A DNA stretch of 17,817 nt. Origin: Candidatus Melainabacteria bacterium (GTDB lineage Bacteria > Cyanobacteriota > Vampirovibrionia > 2-02-FULL-35-15). Below, piece after piece: positions 14,064 through 17,817 of the stretch. The notes beneath the pieces were generated by a model, which was given only the letters and a program-made list of their open reading frames with translations, made no database searches and was not told the origin of the DNA. The stretch lies in NCBI GenBank assembly GCA_023250175.1, contig JAHFBD010000018.1, positions 1 to 17,817 on the forward strand, in the 5' to 3' direction. Made by a program: the position numbers and the translations under genes. Position 1 is the first letter of the stretch, and the number at the start of each line of letters is the position of its first letter.

Positions 14064-15485
14064 ATGATTTATAGACATAGAAGGTATTTAATAGTTCTTG
14101 TTCTTTCTTTTCTCTTTTCTCTTTTTTCTTTTGCTTCTGCTTCTGCTGCTTCTGCTTCTGTCCCGGATAATTATCCCGTAATTGGAAAGGTTGAGATTGT
14201 ATTATTTGGTCAATCCTCTCCGGTATTAAAGATTACGGATAGATTAACTAAAATAGAAAAAGATGTTTTTGGCAAGTCCTTTTTAAGTGAGTCTTTGTAT
14301 TCTAGGACTCAAAGGGTAAAACTTGCAGTTTTAGGAAGTGATGATGTTGCTGGTGATGCTTTGGAAGAAGACATTAGTAAGTTAGAAGAGCCTGTTAAAG
14401 AAATTAAAGAAAATAAAACAAACAATAAATTAGTTAAAACAGTATTAGGCTATGAAAATAATAAAACAAAAATTCTTGACGCAAATTCTTTCTTAGAACT
14501 TTTAGCTGAGCTGGTAAATAATGAAAGAGGCTTAAGAGGTTTATTGCCATTGTCTAAAGATGATATAGCTTCTCACGTAGCTAGTGATCAAGCTAATGAT
14601 TTAATCTTGAAAGGTTATTTGTCATATTATAATTTGAAAAATCAAGGACCAGATGAAAGATACTCACAGGCAGGTGGTTTTGGTTCAGTTGTTGAGGTTA
14701 TTAAAGGATTTGAAACAGATACTGATGATAAAAATATTAGACTTACTGAGCTTTTAGCACAACAATTAATTCAGGCTATATTAGCAAGCCAGGACGATTC
14801 CCAAATTTTATTTAGTCCATATGTAAATCAATTAGGGGTTGGGTTTGCATTATCAAAAGATAAAAAGAAATTTGTTTCTATCTGTGAGTTTATAACGAGT
14901 GGTGTTGATATTTCTCCTGTTAAACCACAAGCAAATTGGGGTGAAAAAATTGTTATAAGTGGAAGAATTAAACCACCTTATAAATTTAAAGCAGTTTCAA
15001 TTGCCTACTTTAATCCATTAGATTTTACAGAAGAAAACAATAGTTTAACTTTTGATAATGATACTTTAAAGCCATATCTCCCTCCTCAGGATTATATAGC
15101 TTATGGGGATACAACAAAAAGTAACCTTGTTAAGGTGATTAAAGGATTAGGTGTTATAGGGGCTATTGGTGGAGCACCTTTTACGGGTGGTGCCACAGCA
15201 GTATTGGCTCCAACACTTCTTTCTTCTATTCAAAATGGTTCTCCAAAAGAAATACCATTAAAAGGAGGGATAAAAGCAAATTCAAAAGGAGAGTTTGAAG
15301 GAAAAGTTGATTTGAATTATCAAGGTATGAGTGGGCTTTATCTGATTAATATTTTAGCGGAGTTGCCAGGAGTTAGTTATCCTATTGTAGTAAGCAGAAA
15401 AACTATAAGGGTAAATAGTCCTTTACAGCCGGTTGGAGAAGAGACTAATAGAGAATCAAAGAAAGGGATTTGTTCTTTGAAGTAA
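14064..15485 (+). CDS. Secreted CAP/SCP-superfamily protein with N-terminal 21-residue repeats
   Basis: The protein (473 residues from ATG 14064) begins with a signal peptide: basic MIYRHRR, a long hydrophobic core and an Ala/Ser-rich cleavage zone. ATG 14064 has AAGG six bases upstream; the GTG at 14046 overlapping the previous stop would add six residues and is the alternative. Three related motifs follow at an exact 21-residue spacing: VEIVLFG, IEKDVFG and VKLAVLG, their glycines at 49, 70 and 91. Residues of about 140-277 form a CAP-like domain (NNERGLRGLLPLS, then YLSYYNLKNQGPDER, ending SPYVNQLGVGFA and FVSICEF). The glutamate in VVEVI (E211) is kept, but the two usual histidines are replaced, by Y188 and in the DDS stretch near 244-246, so classical metal binding is doubtful. 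The C-terminal part (about 283-462) looks like a beta sandwich with a hydrophobic Gly/Ala-rich insert. It is likely periplasmic or surface-located; function unknown. Confidence 0.85.
   Translation: MIYRHRRYLIVLVLSFLFSLFSFASASAASASVPDNYPVIGKVEIVLFGQSSPVLKITDRLTKIEKDVFGKSFLSESLYSRTQRVKLAVLGSDDVAGDALEEDISKLEEPVKEIKENKTNNKLVKTVLGYENNKTKILDANSFLELLAELVNNERGLRGLLPLSKDDIASHVASDQANDLILKGYLSYYNLKNQGPDERYSQAGGFGSVVEVIKGFETDTDDKNIRLTELLAQQLIQAILASQDDSQILFSPYVNQLGVGFALSKDKKKFVSICEFITSGVDISPVKPQANWGEKIVISGRIKPPYKFKAVSIAYFNPLDFTEENNSLTFDNDTLKPYLPPQDYIAYGDTTKSNLVKVIKGLGVIGAIGGAPFTGGATAVLAPTLLSSIQNGSPKEIPLKGGIKANSKGEFEGKVDLNYQGMSGLYLINILAELPGVSYPIVVSRKTIRVNSPLQPVGEETNRESKKGICSLK
14101..14132 (+). repeat. 32-nt uninterrupted pyrimidine tract plus TTCTGC repeats in the signal peptide region
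   Basis: Positions 14101-14132 contain only T and C, including a run of six T (14122-14127). They are followed to about 14160 by repeated GCTTCT/TTCTGC units. The tract encodes the hydrophobic core and Ala/Ser cleavage region of the CAP protein. Slippage in the T-run would shift the frame inside the signal peptide; changes in the hexamer would only alter its length. Confidence 0.6.
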
Positions 15486-15491
15486 GTTTTT

Positions 15492-16616
15492 ATGAATTAC
15501 ACAGTTGATCAAGATTTAACTCAAGCTGAATATTATATGCAAGAATGTTTTGATCTTGCAAAAAATGGATTAGGTAGAACCTCGCCAAACCCAATTGTTG
15601 GTGCTATTGTTTTGGATAAAAATGGAGTACCTGTTGGGAAAGGGTATCACAATAAGGTGGGTAGCGAACATGCAGAAGTCTTGGCTATTAGGGAGGCTGG
15701 TGATAAAGCCCAAGGGGGTACATTAATAGTAAATCTGGAGCCATGTTGTCACCAAGGACGAACTCCTCCTTGTGTTGATCTGATTATTAAAAGCAAAATA
15801 CAAGAAGTAATATTTTCAAATTATGATCTAAACCCGCTTGTTAATTCTAAAGGGGAAGAGATCTTGTTAAAAAATAATATAAGAGTTATATCAAAAGTTT
15901 TAGAAGATGAAGGAAAAGAATTAAATAAGTTCTTTTTTAAATGGATCAAAACTAAATTACCATGGGTAACTCTAAAACAAGCTCAAACTTTAGATGGCAA
16001 AGTAGCTTTAAGAAATAGGAATAGCAAGTGGATTACAGAAGAAGCTGCACGGAAAGAAGCTCATTGTTTACGAAATTACTATGATGTGATTTTAGTTGGA
16101 GCAAATACTATAGAGACTGATAATCCTGAACTTACTGTTAGAAACCTTGAAAATAGTAGAAATCCAGCAAGAGTAATCCTAGATCCTAAATTGATAACTA
16201 AACCAGAATCAAAAGTTTATCAGCCAAATGCAAAAGTATTTTTGGTTACAAAAAATGGACATCCAAGAGAAAAAATAAATAATTATATTAAAAGTAATAA
16301 AGAAATTAATGTTATTGAGTTGGAAGAAATAAAAAAAGATAAGGTTGACTTGAAGCAATTAGTTCCTGAATTGGGGAAATTAGGTTTTTTAAGTATATTG
16401 ATAGAAGCAGGGCCTGTTTTAGCAAGTGAGTTGTTTACAGAAAACTTAATTGATGAATATATTTTATTTATTTCTTCAAAACTATTTGGAGATTCCCAGG
16501 CTTTACCATCAGTAAGCTGGAATTCTCTTGAAAACATTGAAAAAGCTGTAAATTTTAGGATTTTTAGCCACAAAACAATAGGTAATGACCTAATGCTTTC
16601 TCTTCGGCCAATTTAA
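15492..16616 (+). CDS. ribD: Bifunctional riboflavin biosynthesis protein RibD (deaminase/reductase)
   Basis: RibD carries out two consecutive steps of riboflavin synthesis: deamination of the diaminopyrimidine intermediate and NADPH-dependent reduction of its ribosyl side chain. At 374 residues it is the usual two-domain length. The N-terminal deaminase has TSPNPIVGAIV, H60-A-E62 (zinc ligand and proton shuttle) and LEPCCHQGRTPPC with C85 and C94 as the other zinc ligands. The reductase starts near residue 155 (LPWVTLKQAQTLDGKVAL), with DVILVGANTIETDNPELTVR and the late IEAGPVLASEL block for the nucleotide site. Start ATG 15492 is 6 nt after the CAP stop, with no clear Shine-Dalgarno, so translation may be coupled to the gene before. 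No other rib genes and no FMN riboswitch are seen here. The call is secure. Confidence 0.96.
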   Translation: MNYTVDQDLTQAEYYMQECFDLAKNGLGRTSPNPIVGAIVLDKNGVPVGKGYHNKVGSEHAEVLAIREAGDKAQGGTLIVNLEPCCHQGRTPPCVDLIIKSKIQEVIFSNYDLNPLVNSKGEEILLKNNIRVISKVLEDEGKELNKFFFKWIKTKLPWVTLKQAQTLDGKVALRNRNSKWITEEAARKEAHCLRNYYDVILVGANTIETDNPELTVRNLENSRNPARVILDPKLITKPESKVYQPNAKVFLVTKNGHPREKINNYIKSNKEINVIELEEIKKDKVDLKQLVPELGKLGFLSILIEAGPVLASELFTENLIDEYILFISSKLFGDSQALPSVSWNSLENIEKAVNFRIFSHKTIGNDLMLSLRPI

Positions 16617-16801
16617 AATTTTAGTTTGTGTATTTTTCAATTTAAATTTCTAGTCAATAGTTTTCTTGTTTCCAATTCTCTAGAACATTACATATTTTTA
16701 CTAAATGTAGCTAACTATGAAAAATATTCTTGTTATTGAGTTATCATACACAATTAGATGTAGTTGGGATTCTTTAATTAGAAATAAATGGAGATTGATT
16801 A
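16617..16801 (+). other. 185-bp intergenic region before the SLH gene
   Basis: This is the longest gene-free stretch. It is AT-rich. I see the strong ribosome binding site TGGAG at 16789-16793 and a 10-bp palindrome AATTTAAATT at 16639-16648. A promoter for the SLH gene must lie here: TATCAT (16742-16747) is a 5 of 6 -10 match, but without a good -35. No GC-rich terminator for ribD is visible. Confidence 0.3.
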
Positions 16802-17746
16802 ATGGTTTTAAATAATGTTATTAGAGTAATTAGTTTTCTAAGTATAGCTTTTTATTTAACTATTAATTTGACAGCATATTCACAAGCTGCGCGACCCAAT
16901 TTAGCACAAGCTGCTCAAAACACAAAGCAAAGAGATGCCTCTGTGGTTGCTGTAAATGAACTCAGTGATGTTGAAGGAAATGAATGGGCTTATAATGCAG
17001 TACAACAACTTGTTGAGAAGTATGATGTTTTAGAAGGTTATCCAGATGGCACGTATAAAGGGAAGAAGCCAACTACGAGATTTGAATTAGCAGCAGCCGT
17101 TTATGATGTGGCTTCTTATTTTAGTGATGAGATTGCATTAGATAGAGATGATTTAGCAAAACTAGCAAAACTTTTAGATGAGTTTTCTGGAGAAATAAAA
17201 ACAATTCAAGGACGTGTAGATCAATTAGAAACAAAAGTGAAAGATGTGGAAGCAAAAACTACAGAATTAGAAGGTAAAGTAGCAGAGCATTCAACTAAAT
17301 TAGAAGAACATGAACAAAGGTTAGCTTATGCTGAAAGAAGAAAAGGTTTTATTTTAGAAAGAATGTTAAAAGGAGTTGTTGTAGATGTTAGAGATTTATC
17401 ACGTGGAATGTTTGCTGCGGTAAGTGCCCCTTTTAATAAAACCATTAATGGGGAAATTGGATCAGTTAGTCAAAAAGGGCAAGGAAATCAAGAAATTCCT
17501 CAAGAGCCTCAAGTAATAAACCAAGAAGTACCACAACAACCCCAAGTAATAAACCAAGAAGTACCACAACAACCCCAAGTAATAAATCAAGAAATTCCTC
17601 AAGTACCAGAACCTCAAGCAATAAACCAAGAAATTCCACAAATACCAGAGCCTCAAGTAATAAACCAAGAAACCCCACAATTGCCTCCTGGAGAAACACA
17701 AGCAATAAACCAAGAATCCCCAGAAGAGTTTCAAGAATTGCAATAA
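16802..17746 (+). CDS. Secreted SLH-domain and coiled-coil protein with repetitive C-terminal tail
   Basis: A 314-residue exported protein. Signal peptide: residues 1-30, hydrophobic core ISFLSIAFYLTINL, likely cleaved near AYSQAA. One SLH domain spans residues 54-108 (LSDVEGNEWAYNAVQQLVEKY, then GYPDGTYKG and TRFELAAAVYD), close to the SLH of cyanobacterial porins, which binds peptidoglycan-linked polymers. A heptad coiled coil follows (about 120-180). In SLH porins a beta barrel comes next; here there is only a conserved-looking amphipathic block (about 183-222, GFILERMLKGVVVDVRDLSRGMF) and then a tail (about 232-314) of repeated P-Q-V-I-N-Q-E units. No barrel is present and the frame ends in a normal TAA, so it is not an obvious truncation. 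It has TGGAG 8 nt before the ATG. A cell-wall-linked periplasmic or envelope spacer is inferred; partner unknown. Confidence 0.85.
   Translation: MVLNNVIRVISFLSIAFYLTINLTAYSQAARPNLAQAAQNTKQRDASVVAVNELSDVEGNEWAYNAVQQLVEKYDVLEGYPDGTYKGKKPTTRFELAAAVYDVASYFSDEIALDRDDLAKLAKLLDEFSGEIKTIQGRVDQLETKVKDVEAKTTELEGKVAEHSTKLEEHEQRLAYAERRKGFILERMLKGVVVDVRDLSRGMFAAVSAPFNKTINGEIGSVSQKGQGNQEIPQEPQVINQEVPQQPQVINQEVPQQPQVINQEIPQVPEPQAINQEIPQIPEPQVINQETPQLPPGETQAINQESPEEFQELQ
17510..17720 (+). repeat. Tandem repeats encoding the Gln/Pro/Asn-rich tail
   Basis: Two 33-bp units are identical (17510-17542 and 17543-17575), each encoding QVINQEVPQQP in register. A third unit starting at 17576 is diverged, and longer degenerate copies with the same INQE-x-P core continue to about 17720. 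Across the region six INQE cores are spaced 11 to 14 residues apart. The perfect DNA identity of the first pair suggests recent duplication; the rest are older copies. Confidence 0.85.
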
Positions 17747-17817
17747 GACAAACTAAAATGTAAAATCTACTACAGTCTCTAATAAATCAAAAACTTTCAC
17801 AATGGACTTTTGGTGGG
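17747..17817. other. Terminal 71 bp with no recognised feature
   Basis: The sequence between the SLH gene stop and the right edge is AT-rich at first and contains no open frame, hairpin with a T-run or promoter that I can support. A downstream gene may begin just beyond the edge. Confidence 0.3.

Noticed and set aside
15486..15491. FMN riboswitch upstream of ribD
   Set aside because: Only 6 nt separate ribD from the preceding gene; no room for the element.
16717..16815. A 32-codon frame upstream of and overlapping the SLH gene start (ATG 16717)
   Set aside because: No Shine-Dalgarno, no recognisable sequence, and it overlaps a well-supported start in another frame; likely chance.
17462..17743. 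Long open frames on the minus strand opposite the SLH protein tail
   Set aside because: They are the mirror of the low-complexity tandem repeats, rich in Leu/Phe/Tyr, without a start signal; the plus-strand protein explains the region.

Overview
The window is AT-rich, densely coding bacterial DNA and looks like a relative of Cyanobacteria. The clearest sign is the RNA polymerase locus. The beta' subunit is split into rpoC1 (615 codons) and rpoC2 (1240 codons) at the cyanobacterial/plastid break point, and rpoC2 carries an insertion of about 600 residues in the trigger loop (the cyanobacterial SI3 arrangement). The last gene encodes a secreted protein with one SLH domain followed by a coiled coil, the N-terminal layout of cyanobacterial SLH porins. 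Low G+C, a long-chain acyl-CoA synthetase, an Opp/Dpp-type transporter ATPase and no photosynthesis gene fit a non-photosynthetic sister lineage (Melainabacteria/Vampirovibrionia type) better than a typical cyanobacterium. That last placement is inference.

Layout. 1-6283 (+): the 3' end of rpoB, then rpoC1 and rpoC2. 6290-7546 (-): an unrecognised 418-residue protein, convergent with rpoC2 with only 6 bp between the stop codons. 7708-8907 (-): trpB, tryptophan synthase beta. 8945-10084 (+): glycerate kinase, divergent from trpB with 37 bp between start codons. 10172-10477 (+): a 101-residue protein with an Sm/LSM-like pattern. 10492-12107 (-): pyrR followed by an oppF/dppF-type ATPase. 12232-16616 (+): an apparent operon of long-chain acyl-CoA synthetase, a secreted CAP-domain protein and ribD. 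16802-17746 (+): the SLH/coiled-coil protein with a repetitive Gln/Pro/Asn tail. The last 71 bases hold nothing I recognise.

How the genes work together. Only the rpoB-rpoC1-rpoC2 block is one functional complex. The rest is a mosaic of single housekeeping genes whose usual partners are absent: trpB without trpA, oppF without oppD or permeases, pyrR without pyrimidine genes, ribD without other rib genes. The acyl-CoA synthetase, CAP protein and ribD are tightly packed and probably co-transcribed, although their functions are unrelated.

Regulatory layer. rpoC1, rpoC2 and the SLH gene have good Shine-Dalgarno sequences, but at least six other genes have none. In the trpB/glycerate kinase gap, two back-to-back extended -10 elements of identical hexamer place the predicted transcription starts at or within 2 nt of the start codons. 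That suggests a bidirectional promoter making leaderless mRNAs. A second divergent gap (pyrR/acyl-CoA synthetase) has a palindrome carrying TATAAT on both strands. No gap exceeds 185 bp. I saw no tRNA, rRNA, CRISPR array, insertion sequence or GC-rich intrinsic terminator. I found no convincing evidence of a new multi-gene system. The most novel items are the 418-residue orphan, the LSM-like small protein, the CAP protein with a 21-residue period and a degenerate active site, and the barrel-less SLH protein.
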